From positions 46,545 through 110,544 of the forward strand of contig JAQGMG010000003.1 in assembly GCA_028292485.1 (NCBI GenBank): a stretch of 64,000 bases of DNA, written 5' to 3'. Below the pieces are notes generated by a model. It made no database searches, was not told where the DNA came from, and saw nothing but the letters and a program-made list of their open reading frames with translations. Positions 9,812 to 20,638 of this stretch are shown here, one piece after another (position 1 is the first letter of the stretch; each line of letters starts with the position of its first letter). A program made the position numbers and the translations under genes. The stretch is from Rhodocyclales bacterium. GTDB taxonomy: Bacteria; Pseudomonadota; Gammaproteobacteria; Burkholderiales; Rhodocyclaceae.

Positions 9812-10774
9812 TTAGCCCCTGTTACGAATGCGAACGGTAAAGTTCACCGGGAACCGTAAGCGATGATCAGTGGCCGTCTTGGCGGTGCCGTTGCAGTCAG
9901 TGTAGCCATCGCCAGTAGTGAGCCCTTGATCTTTGCTGGAAACAAGCATACAAACGCGGACGGCTACGATGTCTGTCCAATGGGTAACGTCAGATGCGTT
10001 AACGTAGCGATCGGGATATTTATCTGTATTGATGTCCTCGCCGTAATCGAACCGCAATTCCTCGATGCCGACTGCAATGGTGGACTTTGTATTTCCTGTA
10101 ACTTGTACAAGTTCGTTGCTACTGGAAATGTAATAAGCCCGATCCAAGAATCGGTAAACTGAAGCGGCTGATTTCACGTACACGCCGCTCAATGGCGTGT
10201 GCGTAATAGTGTTACCCGCCACGACATCTGTGCTGGGCTTGAATGTGTCAGCTTTCGTGCAATCGGCGATAATCAAGGGGCCTGTCGCGGCGTAGTTAGC
10301 AGTATTTGCGACGACGATATTGTCCGCGGTCCCCGCCATAGCTGCGCTAAGGTTATTCGCATCGCGAGAAGCAAATTGCAGGCGAACGGCGTCAGAGCCC
10401 GCTTTGGCGTCCGTTTTGTCAATACTGCCAAGCGTCGTGGATGTGATGTCCCAATTGTCCTTGCCGTTGATTGCACCGCTATACGTGACCCCATCGTTCT
10501 CTTTGAGTCCCGTGGTCGTAGTGAGATCTCTTCTGCACCCCAATTGCCCTGCGGTACGCAGGTCCTCGGCAATTGCGGCTTGTGCAAAGCGCAAGGTCTC
10601 CTGATAGCGTGAAAGAGCATCCGCATATCGGGCGGTTTGTCGTGAAGAAATGAAGACTGATGCGGCAACGGTTGAGACAACAAGCGAAATGACCATAGCG
10701 ACCATCATTTCGATCAACGTTAGCCCCCTATACGAGCAGGGGGTAACGGGACGTTGGCGTAATATTTTACTCAT
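9812..10774 (-). CDS. pilW: Minor pilin PilW
   Basis: 320 residues with a type IV prepilin leader: cleavage expected after G17 (SYRG/LTLIE), glutamate E22 at mature +5, then a hydrophobic helix (MMVAMVISLVVSTVAASVF). The length and the RTAGQLGCRR segment fit PilW, the largest minor pilin of the priming complex. The ATG overlaps the pilV stop by four bases (10771-10774), so the two are probably translationally coupled. Confidence 0.91.
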   Translation of the reverse strand: MSKILRQRPVTPCSYRGLTLIEMMVAMVISLVVSTVAASVFISSRQTARYADALSRYQETLRFAQAAIAEDLRTAGQLGCRRDLTTTTGLKENDGVTYSGAINGKDNWDITSTTLGSIDKTDAKAGSDAVRLQFASRDANNLSAAMAGTADNIVVANTANYAATGPLIIADCTKADTFKPSTDVVAGNTITHTPLSGVYVKSAASVYRFLDRAYYISSSNELVQVTGNTKSTIAVGIEELRFDYGEDINTDKYPDRYVNASDVTHWTDIVAVRVCMLVSSKDQGLTTGDGYTDCNGTAKTATDHRLRFPVNFTVRIRNRG

Positions 10775-11358
10775 GGCTGAAATACCATAACGTAACGCTG
10801 CGTCGTGCTCGACGTTCCGTCCGCACTCCCCCCCGAACGCGATTCATTCCAAAGAAGCTTGATAGCAATCGAGCCCGCTGCTCCATCACACCCAGTATTG
10901 GAAATTGAGCCATCTGTGGCCAATACGCCGTCATTCGCATTATTACTAGCATCGAAGCACACGATTCCTTTGCCTTGCGGAAGTATCTTGGCAACGAGCG
11001 CTTCCCATTTTTCGGCGTCAAAGGCGGCCATTTCTTCTGGGGAGCATATAGCGGTGGATGCCTGGCAGTTTTTACCCGCTGCCGAAGGCGCCGCCGAATT
11101 TAGGGCAGATGTATATTTATTGGCTGCGGAAGTGAAGCTAAACGCCCCACTATTTGCCCGCATGCGCTCGGCGATGTCGTTAGCCAGAGAGACAGCAACA
11201 GAGTGGTATACCGAGGATTGATTGCGTCCAATGACTGAGGTCAGTAAGCCTGCCACACCGAGCAAGCCGACCGAAAACACGACAATGGCCACGAGCACTT
11301 CGATGAGCGTAAAGCCGGCGACGCGTTTGATGCAAAGAGGAGTGTTTTTTGAGGGCAT
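10771..11358 (-). CDS. pilV: Minor pilin PilV
   Basis: 195 residues. The prepilin leader ends at G15 (KRVAG/FTLIE) with E20 at mature +5, and the helix IEVLVAIVVFSVGLLGVAGL is the typical PilV sequence. PilV helps form the pilus-tip minor pilin complex that recruits PilY1. It lies 19 bases after fimT and overlaps pilW. Confidence 0.91.
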   Translation of the reverse strand: MPSKNTPLCIKRVAGFTLIEVLVAIVVFSVGLLGVAGLLTSVIGRNQSSVYHSVAVSLANDIAERMRANSGAFSFTSAANKYTSALNSAAPSAAGKNCQASTAICSPEEMAAFDAEKWEALVAKILPQGKGIVCFDASNNANDGVLATDGSISNTGCDGAAGSIAIKLLWNESRSGGSADGTSSTTQRYVMVFQP

Positions 11359-11377
11359 GGATTCTTTTGAACTAAGT

Positions 11378-11983
11378 CTAACTACAGCTGCTGGTACCTG
11401 TGGTGACCTGCCCTGAGAGAATCACCGATACGGAAATTCCCGGTTTGCCCAGGCCCGATGCCCCATAGGTGCAAACGTTGAAAGTTCCCGTTTGGCGGGC
11501 TCCACCAAGCTGATCTAAAGTGAGCATTTTGCTCGAAGCGATGGTCTCTGAGCTATCAACAAAAATCATCGTGGAACCCAAGTTGTTGCGAACGCGCAAT
11601 ACTTGATCAGCCAGCAATTGATTTGACCCGTCTTGCGCTCCGAAGTAAATAATCCATCCATCGTTCCACGTTTGCCCATCTGTTCCGCAGATAAATTTGG
11701 GTTCCGTGCCGGTGGGAAGGGCGGCGAGTGGGCATAAGCTAACGTTAGCGCGTCGGCGCGCTGCTTCATTCCGAGCGTAGGAAACATCGCTCTGCAATGC
11801 AGAGGCGTTGCCTCTGATGCGATTCAAACGTAAAGTTTCTTGCAGACTCGGTAGTCCAATGGCCGCTAGAATCCCCACGATTGCCAACACGATTGCCAGT
11901 TCAATCATCGTGAAGCCACATCCTGTGAGGCGATGGCGGCATTGCAAAACTGCGCTGCCCTCTGGTGCGTGCGTCCGGCTCAT
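11378..11983 (-). CDS. fimT: FimT/GspH-type pseudopilin
   Basis: 201 residues from the ATG at 11983. The leader ends at G23 (TGCG/FTMIE) with E28 at mature +5, followed by LAIVLAIVGILAAIGLPSL. The body (SDVSYARNEAARRRANVSLCP) is characteristic of FimT/GspH proteins. In several Gammaproteobacteria FimT binds DNA at the pilus tip during natural transformation; whether this one does is untested. Longer in-frame starts exist at 12022 (ATG) and 12151, but they would give an unusually long leader, and none has a clear ribosome site. First gene of the minor pilin operon. Confidence 0.85.
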   Translation of the reverse strand: MSRTHAPEGSAVLQCRHRLTGCGFTMIELAIVLAIVGILAAIGLPSLQETLRLNRIRGNASALQSDVSYARNEAARRRANVSLCPLAALPTGTEPKFICGTDGQTWNDGWIIYFGAQDGSNQLLADQVLRVRNNLGSTMIFVDSSETIASSKMLTLDQLGGARQTGTFNVCTYGASGLGKPGISVSVILSGQVTTGTSSCS

Positions 11984-12181
11984 TTTTCTTGGTCCATTAA
12001 TGCAATGTGGCGATGCAGACATGGCTATAACGCATCTATCCTGGCTGAAGTTTAGCCTTGGCCGTGCAAAAGCGCGCTGCACTTGGATGAACGGGGCAGA
12101 GCTGTCGATAGGCGTTTTGATCGGCTGACACTTCCGTGACGGAATTGGCATCCTTGGCCGCCGTTGCGTGCGAAAACTGAC

Positions 12182-12193
12182 CGCTGATCAGCG
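12182..12193. promoter_or_regulatory. Perfect 12-bp palindrome upstream of aceB
   Basis: CGCTGATCAGCG is a perfect palindrome about 70 bases before the aceB start, in the 278-base gap shared with the divergent fimT operon. It is a candidate operator. The binding protein is unknown and the motif could be chance. Confidence 0.35.
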
Positions 12194-12261
12194 ATAACTA
12201 ATATGGGAGCCTCGGCTATGCTGCCTGTATTGCAACGCATTACTGATTTTCTGGAGCAACT

Positions 12262-13851
12262 ATGGCTGGGCTGATTGAAGGCGTCGAGGCGAGGACACCA
12301 AGCGGGACTCTGCCTGATCTTGTGTTGCCGGTCTTGGCGCTGCTAGTTAAATTGCATCGTGCATTTGAGCCACGGAGACAGGCTTTGCTGGCGGCTCGCC
12401 TTGTGCGGCAGGACGCGCTGGATGCCATGGAATTGCCATGTTTCTTAACTGAGATGGCTGATATACGGGGGAGTGAATGGGGCATTGGTCCGCTGCCGAA
12501 AGTGTTATGTTGCCGACGCGTGGAAATCACCGGCCCGGTCGAGCGCAAGATGATCATCAACGCGCTGAACTCTGGCGCGGATTCCTATATGGCCGACTTC
12601 GAGGATTCGAATACGCCGAACTGGGAAAACCAGATTCGGGGCCAAATCAACCTGATGGATGCGGTGCGCGGCACGATCAGTCTTGAGCAGAATGGCAAGC
12701 ACTACAAGCTCAATGACAAGGTCGCGACGCTGCTGGTGCGGCCGCGTGGCTGGCATCTGGATGAAAAGCACGTGTTGGTGGATGGCCAACTGGTGTCGGG
12801 CGGTATCTTCGATTTCGCTTTGTTCTTTTTTCACAATGCGAAGGAATTGATTGCGCGCGGTTCAGGGCCGTTCTTTTATCTGCCCAAGCTGGAGAGCCAT
12901 CTCGAAGCACGCCTCTGGAATGACATTTTCATCATGGCGCAGGATGAATTGGGCATTCCACGTGGAACCATCAAGGCGACGGTGCTGATTGAAACCATTG
13001 TTGCCGCTTTTGAGATGGAGGAAATTCTTTATGAGCTGCGCGAGCACAGTGCGGGTCTGAATGCGGGGCGTTGGGATTACATTTTCTCGTGCATCAAGAA
13101 GTTCAAGGCTAACAAGGATTTCTGCCTGGCTAATCGCAGCAGCATCACGATGACATCGCCATTCATGCGGGCGTATGCGTTGTCGCTGGTCAAGGTGTGT
13201 CATAAGCGCGGCGCGCCGGCGATTGGCGGTATGAGCGCTTTGATCCCGATCAAGAGTGATCCGGTGGCGAACGAAAAAGCCATGGCCGGCATTCGCGCCG
13301 ACAAGACGCGCGATGCGCAGGATGGTTTTGATGGTGGCTGGGTGGCTCATCCGGGCCTGGTGCCAATTGCCATGGAAGAGTTCGTGAAGGTGCTGGGTGA
13401 CAAGCCGAATCAGCTGGACAAGCAACGTGATGATGTGAATTTCACGGCGGCTGACTTGTTGAATTTCCAGCCTGAACAGCCGATTACTGAAGCCGGGCTG
13501 CGCAACAACATCAACGTTGGCATTCACTATCTGGGTTCGTGGTTGGCGGGCAATGGCTGTGTGCCGATTCACAATCTGATGGAGGACGCGGCGACGGCCG
13601 AGATCAGTCGTTCGCAGGTATGGCAGTGGGTGCGATCGCCGAAGGGTGTGCTGGATGACGGTCGCAAGGTGACTGAAGAGCTGGTGCGCGAGCTGATTGT
13701 CGAGGAGTTGTTGAAGGTCAAGGCGAGCGTGGGAGGTAATGGGGAAGCGACGGGCACGTATGATCGTGCGGCCGAAATCTTCGAAACGATGTCGCTGGCA
13801 GAGGAGTATCCAGCGTTCCTGACTTTGCCGCTCTACGAGGAGCTCGATTAG
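12262..13851 (+). CDS. aceB: Malate synthase A
   Basis: 529 residues, the normal size for malate synthase A. It condenses glyoxylate with acetyl-CoA to malate in the glyoxylate shunt. The family signature is clear at about residues 258-274 (LREHSAGLNAGRWDYIF), and the MADFEDSNTPNW motif lies near residue 110. GGAG lies a few bases before the ATG. It stands alone on the plus strand, divergent from the pilin operon and convergent with icd. Isocitrate lyase (aceA) is not in the window. Confidence 0.96.
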   Translation: MAGLIEGVEARTPSGTLPDLVLPVLALLVKLHRAFEPRRQALLAARLVRQDALDAMELPCFLTEMADIRGSEWGIGPLPKVLCCRRVEITGPVERKMIINALNSGADSYMADFEDSNTPNWENQIRGQINLMDAVRGTISLEQNGKHYKLNDKVATLLVRPRGWHLDEKHVLVDGQLVSGGIFDFALFFFHNAKELIARGSGPFFYLPKLESHLEARLWNDIFIMAQDELGIPRGTIKATVLIETIVAAFEMEEILYELREHSAGLNAGRWDYIFSCIKKFKANKDFCLANRSSITMTSPFMRAYALSLVKVCHKRGAPAIGGMSALIPIKSDPVANEKAMAGIRADKTRDAQDGFDGGWVAHPGLVPIAMEEFVKVLGDKPNQLDKQRDDVNFTAADLLNFQPEQPITEAGLRNNINVGIHYLGSWLAGNGCVPIHNLMEDAATAEISRSQVWQWVRSPKGVLDDGRKVTEELVRELIVEELLKVKASVGGNGEATGTYDRAAEIFETMSLAEEYPAFLTLPLYEELD

Positions 13852-14004
13852 GCCCCGAATAGTTCGTTGCCTTTGCTTTTCAGGGCGGAAAACGCTACAT
13901 TCGCGGGCTACCCGGCTGGCCGCTGTCGCAGGATCGAGTTGCAAGAGAGTGTGGCCGGATTTGATTTCATCAGGCTTTATCAAAGCAATTTAAGGAGATT
14001 TATC

Positions 14005-14151
14005 ATGGCCATTACCCGCAAACGCCGTTCTGGAATCGAACGCCGCAGCCTGAGCAAGGCTGCAAAGCGCCTGTTCATGGGAATGCCACGTTCAGTGATG
14101 CGCGCTGTTTACCAAGCCGAGTGCCACTTCAAGCAAAAGAAGCCGCTCTGA
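14005..14151 (+). CDS. 48-residue basic hypothetical protein
   Basis: A short ORF with a strong ribosome site (AAGGAG, seven bases before the ATG) and its own terminator just downstream. Both argue that it is real although it is only 48 residues. The product is highly basic, with an Arg/Lys-rich N-terminus (TRKRRSGIERRSLSKAAKR) and another Lys/Arg-rich end, and it has no membrane segment. The composition suggests nucleic-acid or ribosome association, but I recognise no family. It lies between aceB (same strand) and icd (convergent). Confidence 0.7.
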   Translation: MAITRKRRSGIERRSLSKAAKRLFMGMPRSVMRAVYQAECHFKQKKPL

Positions 14152-14173
14152 TCTGGTCAGGCAAAGAATCAAC

Positions 14174-14201
14174 AAAAAGCCCCGCGATTGCGGGGCTTTT
14201 T
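14174..14201. terminator. Bidirectional terminator between the small ORF and icd
   Basis: GCCCCGC (14179-14185) pairs with GCGGGGC (14190-14196) around GATT, flanked by AAAAA and TTTTT. It can end transcription of the 48-residue gene on the plus strand and of icd on the minus strand. Confidence 0.94.
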
Positions 14202-14234
14202 GTTGGGAGCGGTTTTCACCGCGCTGCCTTCTTG

Positions 14235-16514
<2,280 letters not shown>

Positions 16515-16689
16515 TCAAGCAGGCCAGCGATTCTACGGATGGGAAATTCATGCGGCCAGGCGGGTTTCTGCAGGAGCGCTCACCCGGGCCATATGGCCAA
16601 ACTCAACCCTGGCTCAGTGAGGCAGCGTAGATCTGTGCCGGGATGTGGCAAGTGGCATCGGCACGGGCCGAAGGGGTTGTTGCGGGCAA

Positions 16690-18318
16690 TCAGAATTCGT
16701 TGGCCTTGACGCCATGCTTCTTGAGCAAGGCATGGAAGTACGAGGTGATTGCCTTGAGGCGCTCGTTGCCCGGATCCTGCTTGCGAACGCGTTCGATGTG
16801 CGAGCGCGCATCGGCCGCAAAGCGGGGATTCCAGCCGAGGTTTTCGATGTGCTTGAGCAACGCCAAGGAGGCGTTGAAAAGCACATTGTTGTTGCCGGGC
16901 ATCTTGTTGACGGCTTGCATCATCTGCCTGACTGAGCCGTCAAAGTCGCCGCGCTGTGCGAGTTGCGCGCCTTGTGCCATGAGTTCTTTGACTTCTTCCT
17001 TCACGCGGTGAGCCAGTTGCTCGCCGAGTTCGGGGCGCCCCAATTCCACCAGCATATTCTTGATACGCTCGACCGCTTCATCGTCGGCCGCGTGGCGCAT
17101 GACATCCATGATGACGGCTGCCGCTTCTTCATCACGTTGATTTTCGATGCAGATGCGCGCCAGGTCTTTCTTCAGCGCCAAGGTGGCCCCCAGCCGCGGG
17201 TCATTGTGTTTGATAGCATCATCGAGCGCCGCACTGGCGCCTTCAGTATCACCTGCCTGCGTGGCGACCATGGCTGTCGACAGGGCTTTGCACAGCGGTG
17301 TTTTGGCCAGGCCATCCATGCTGCGTTCCATATCGCGCAGCGTGGCAGTTGCAGCCAGGGCATCGCCGGCCTGCAACTGGGCTTTTACGAGCAGCACATG
17401 GTCTTCCGGGTCACGGAAGTCCGAGTATTTTCCCTTGCGCACTACTTCCGACATCGTCTTGATGGCGGTTTCGTGATCACCCAGTTCATTTGAAACTTCG
17501 CCGAGCCGGCGCAGGCGCCGCGTTGTGTGGGGTGAAACCTTGATCGCGTCCTGCAGCGTCTGCTGCGCGCCTTCGAGCTGGCCAAGCGCTTCGCGTGTGC
17601 GTGCGAGCCAGTCATAGGCGTCCATGTATTGTGAATTCTCTGTGATCAGTTCGGAGAAGCTCGTTTCTGCTTCATCGAGACGCTTCTGCATGAAGAGGGT
17701 TTTTGCCAGACCGAGTTTCGCCCAGGGTACGGCCTTCAGGCCAAGCACTTGCGCATAGATTTCCTGAGCTTCGCTGGTTTGCCCTGCAGCCAGATGGAGT
17801 TCTGCCCGCAAGCGCAGGAAATCGATAAGAAAAACCGCATGTTCACTTTCACCCTTGCGGCAAGTGTCGATGGCGTCGAGGAGGTTGCCTGCCTCGATCA
17901 GCTTGTAGGTCGGCATGAAGGCGTCACGCTTGGTGAGGGCCTTCGAAAGACGGTCGAGCAGTTTGTCCGATGAGAAGGGTTTGAGGATGTAGTCGTTCGG
18001 CGCCAGCTCTACCGCGCTGACGACACGCTCATAAGAGCTCTCGCCGGTAATCATGATGAAGACCGTCCACAGCGGAATCAGGTGGTGGTGACGCAGGTCC
18101 TCAAGCAGGTGCTGACCGTCCTGACCTTCACCGAGGTGGTATTCGCACAGGATGATGTCGAAGTTGATCTCGCGGAGTTTGCGTATTGCCACACCCGCCG
18201 TCACGGCCAGATTGACGGTCGAAATGCCACACATGGTCAGCATGTTGCGCAACTGGGTGCGCATGGCGGCGTTCGACTCGACAATCATCACCGAGATATC
18301 GCTGATTGCTTGCGGCAT
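16690..18318 (-). CDS. Response regulator receiver with TPR repeats; phosphoacceptor Asp replaced by Glu
   Basis: 542 residues. Residues about 8-130 form a receiver domain and the rest is a chain of tetratricopeptide repeats. In the receiver the switch Thr (MITGESS) and Lys (LKPFS) are present. The phosphoacceptor position reads LCEYHLGEGQDGQ, with E59 where related TPR-response regulators have Asp, and the acidic pair near the N-terminus reads IVESN (E14, S15). It may therefore be locked in an active-like state or signal without phosphorylation. No histidine kinase is nearby. The TPR part suggests a protein-scaffold output rather than DNA binding. The gene stands alone, 154 bases downstream of the oligopeptidase gene. 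Confidence 0.85.
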   Translation of the reverse strand: MPQAISDISVMIVESNAAMRTQLRNMLTMCGISTVNLAVTAGVAIRKLREINFDIILCEYHLGEGQDGQHLLEDLRHHHLIPLWTVFIMITGESSYERVVSAVELAPNDYILKPFSSDKLLDRLSKALTKRDAFMPTYKLIEAGNLLDAIDTCRKGESEHAVFLIDFLRLRAELHLAAGQTSEAQEIYAQVLGLKAVPWAKLGLAKTLFMQKRLDEAETSFSELITENSQYMDAYDWLARTREALGQLEGAQQTLQDAIKVSPHTTRRLRRLGEVSNELGDHETAIKTMSEVVRKGKYSDFRDPEDHVLLVKAQLQAGDALAATATLRDMERSMDGLAKTPLCKALSTAMVATQAGDTEGASAALDDAIKHNDPRLGATLALKKDLARICIENQRDEEAAAVIMDVMRHAADDEAVERIKNMLVELGRPELGEQLAHRVKEEVKELMAQGAQLAQRGDFDGSVRQMMQAVNKMPGNNNVLFNASLALLKHIENLGWNPRFAADARSHIERVRKQDPGNERLKAITSYFHALLKKHGVKANEF

Positions 18319-18472
18319 GGCTTGACGGCTGGCTGTCCTGAGATAACGAAGGATGCAAAGTCAGGCTTTGCAGGGGCTTGCAATCATAGGCAACGGCATC
18401 GGGGGCTGTTTTCTTTAGGGGCACCGCAATGCTGCCGAACCTGCAGCAGCTGGGATTTCCTGTGCAATCCGT

Positions 18473-20578
18473 TCAGCTATTCAACACGGCAAGCGCAAAG
18501 GAAAGCTGGCGGGCACGCTCGCGCAGACTGTCGTATCGGCCGGATGCGCCACCGTGGCCCGCTTCCATGCTGGTGATGAGTAACAACGGGCTGTGATTGG
18601 TCTTGTACGAGCGCAGCTTCGCCACATATTTGGCCGGTTCGTGAACCATTACCTGGCTATCGTGCAGGCCGGCTTCGACCAGCATGGGCGGATATGCTGT
18701 CTTGCCAATATTGTCGTAGGGTGAATAAGCCAACAGGCGCAGATAGTCAGCACGCCTGGCAGGGTTTCCCCACTCTTCGTATTCGCCGATAGTCAGCGGC
18801 AGGCTGGCGTCCTGCATGGTGGTGATGACGTCGACAAACGGGACTTCCATGATTGCGGCGCCAAACAACTCGGGGCGCTGATTGAGCACTGCACCAACGA
18901 GCAGGCCGCCAGCGCTGCCACCCTGCGCCACGATGCGCCCTGTGGCGCTATAGCCGCGTGTGATCAAGGTTTCGGCGCAGGCAACGTAATCGCTGAACGT
19001 GTTGCTCTTGTTCTGCAGCCGCCCACCGTCGTGCCAGCGCTGACCGAGCTCGCCACCGCCGCGCACGTGGGCAATCGCAAAAATCCAGCCGCGATCGAGC
19101 AGGGACAGGCGCGTGCTCGAGAACCATGGGTCGATCGCGATGCCGTAAGCGCCGTAACCTTCCAGCCACAGCGGTGCCCGGCCATCGAGCCTTGTGTCGC
19201 GCCGTCGCACGAGTGAAATCGGAATCGATGTGCCGTCAGATGCCGTTGCCTCGATGCGTTCGCTGACGTACTGCGCGGCATTGAAGCCGCCGAGTACGCG
19301 CGTCTGTTTGACCAGCGTTGCCCGACGCGCCAGAGGCTCGTAGTCGAAGACGGAGTCAGGCGTCGTCAGCGACTCGAACTCATAGCGCAGGAAGGGCGAT
19401 TCCCATTCCGGCAAGTCCTCGATTTCTACCGAGCAGGCAGGTTCATCGAACGCTATGTCATGCGTCTCGCCCGAGGCCATCACGGTTACACGCAAGACCT
19501 GGCGGCCACCAACTCGCAGCGACACTACCTGCCAGTCGTGCCACAGATCGACGCCTTCGACGACGATGTCATCGTCATGGGGCTGCAGTTCGCGCCATGC
19601 GCTCTTCTGCCAATCGTCTACCGGTGTTTCGATCAGACGGAAATTGGGGCCCGTGTCATTGGCTCGCACTACGAGGCGATCACTGTGATGATCAATTTCA
19701 TATTCGATGTTGGCACGGCGGCGCGCAAAGACCTTCCAGCGTCCGAGCGGTTTGTCGGCGGGCAAAAGGCGTAACTCGTTGGTGGTATGACTGCCCGAAC
19801 TGAGCACCAGGAAGCCGTCACTGCGGGTGCGCATCAGCGATAGCGAAAAGCGTTCGTCGCGCTCGATGTACAGCAGCACATCTTCCGGCTCGCCAAATCG
19901 ATGCCGCCACGTCTCGCATGAACGCTGGGTGACGGGATCCTCGACGGTATAGAAGAGCGTGCAATCGTCATTGGCCCAGACGATGCTCGTTACGCGTTCA
20001 CGCCGCATCCGCCGGGTCTTGCCTGTGACAAGATCGCGAATCTTCAGCCGATACTGGCGATTGCCGCGCGTGTCTTCCGTCCATGCCAGATGGCGTCCGC
20101 TCGGACTGACTTCAAAATCGCCCGTTTCATAAAAAGGCTTGCCCAGCGCGGCGAGATTTTCATCCAGCAGTATCTCTTCGGGAGCGTGCTCCCAGCCTGT
20201 GGCCTCAATGCGCTTGCGTGCATGCAGCGCATAGGCTTTGCCGCTCTCTGTACGGCTGTAGTACATCCATGCGCCGAGCCTGACCGGTACCGATAGATCA
20301 TCTTCTTCGATACGGGCGAGCATTTCCTTGTAGAGCTCATCCTGCAGCGGTTTGAGCGGTGCAAGAGCTGCTTCGGCGTAGGCGTTTTCTGCCGCAAGGT
20401 AGTCGAGAACCTCTTTTGACCCTTGTTCGTTCAACCAGAAATAGGGGTCGGTGCGTGTGTACTTATGAGCGACGAGAAGCCTCGGGCGCTGCGGGGCGCC
20501 GGGTGGGGGAGAGGAGAGATCAAGCTTTTCTGCGGTCACAGATGATCGATACCCGATGGTTGAAATGACAGGCAACAA
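18473..20578 (-). CDS. ptrB: Oligopeptidase B (S9A serine peptidase)
   Basis: About 701 residues in the prolyl-oligopeptidase family, oligopeptidase B subgroup. It cleaves peptides after basic residues in the cytoplasm. The catalytic triad is visible: S555 in GGSAGG, D640 in GLHDSQVM and H675 in EAGHGGASG. The N-terminal YTRTDPYFWLNEQGSKEVLDYL region is typical. The start is not secure. The frame opens with two TTG codons at 20578/20575, right against the aspS terminator, and an internal GTG lies at 20539. Neither has a good ribosome site, so the true N-terminus may be some residues shorter. Confidence 0.9.
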   Translation of the reverse strand: MLPVISTIGYRSSVTAEKLDLSSPPPGAPQRPRLLVAHKYTRTDPYFWLNEQGSKEVLDYLAAENAYAEAALAPLKPLQDELYKEMLARIEEDDLSVPVRLGAWMYYSRTESGKAYALHARKRIEATGWEHAPEEILLDENLAALGKPFYETGDFEVSPSGRHLAWTEDTRGNRQYRLKIRDLVTGKTRRMRRERVTSIVWANDDCTLFYTVEDPVTQRSCETWRHRFGEPEDVLLYIERDERFSLSLMRTRSDGFLVLSSGSHTTNELRLLPADKPLGRWKVFARRRANIEYEIDHHSDRLVVRANDTGPNFRLIETPVDDWQKSAWRELQPHDDDIVVEGVDLWHDWQVVSLRVGGRQVLRVTVMASGETHDIAFDEPACSVEIEDLPEWESPFLRYEFESLTTPDSVFDYEPLARRATLVKQTRVLGGFNAAQYVSERIEATASDGTSIPISLVRRRDTRLDGRAPLWLEGYGAYGIAIDPWFSSTRLSLLDRGWIFAIAHVRGGGELGQRWHDGGRLQNKSNTFSDYVACAETLITRGYSATGRIVAQGGSAGGLLVGAVLNQRPELFGAAIMEVPFVDVITTMQDASLPLTIGEYEEWGNPARRADYLRLLAYSPYDNIGKTAYPPMLVEAGLHDSQVMVHEPAKYVAKLRSYKTNHSPLLLITSMEAGHGGASGRYDSLRERARQLSFALAVLNS

Positions 20579-20612
20579 AAAAGCCGGATGATATGCATCA
20601 CTCCGGCTTTTA
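20577..20612 (-). terminator. Terminator of aspS
   Basis: On the minus strand AGCCGGA pairs with TCCGGCT (outer stem), with an inner TGAT/ATCA stem around ATGC, followed by TTTTTTGTT. It lies 27 bases after the aspS stop and touches the proposed TTG start of ptrB. Confidence 0.85.
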
Positions 20613-20638
20613 TTGTCCGAGCCGAACTCAACAGTTCG

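Noticed and set aside
12862..13983. 373-codon minus-strand frame opposite aceB
   Set aside because: Antisense to the malate synthase signature region, with no ribosome site or family motif.
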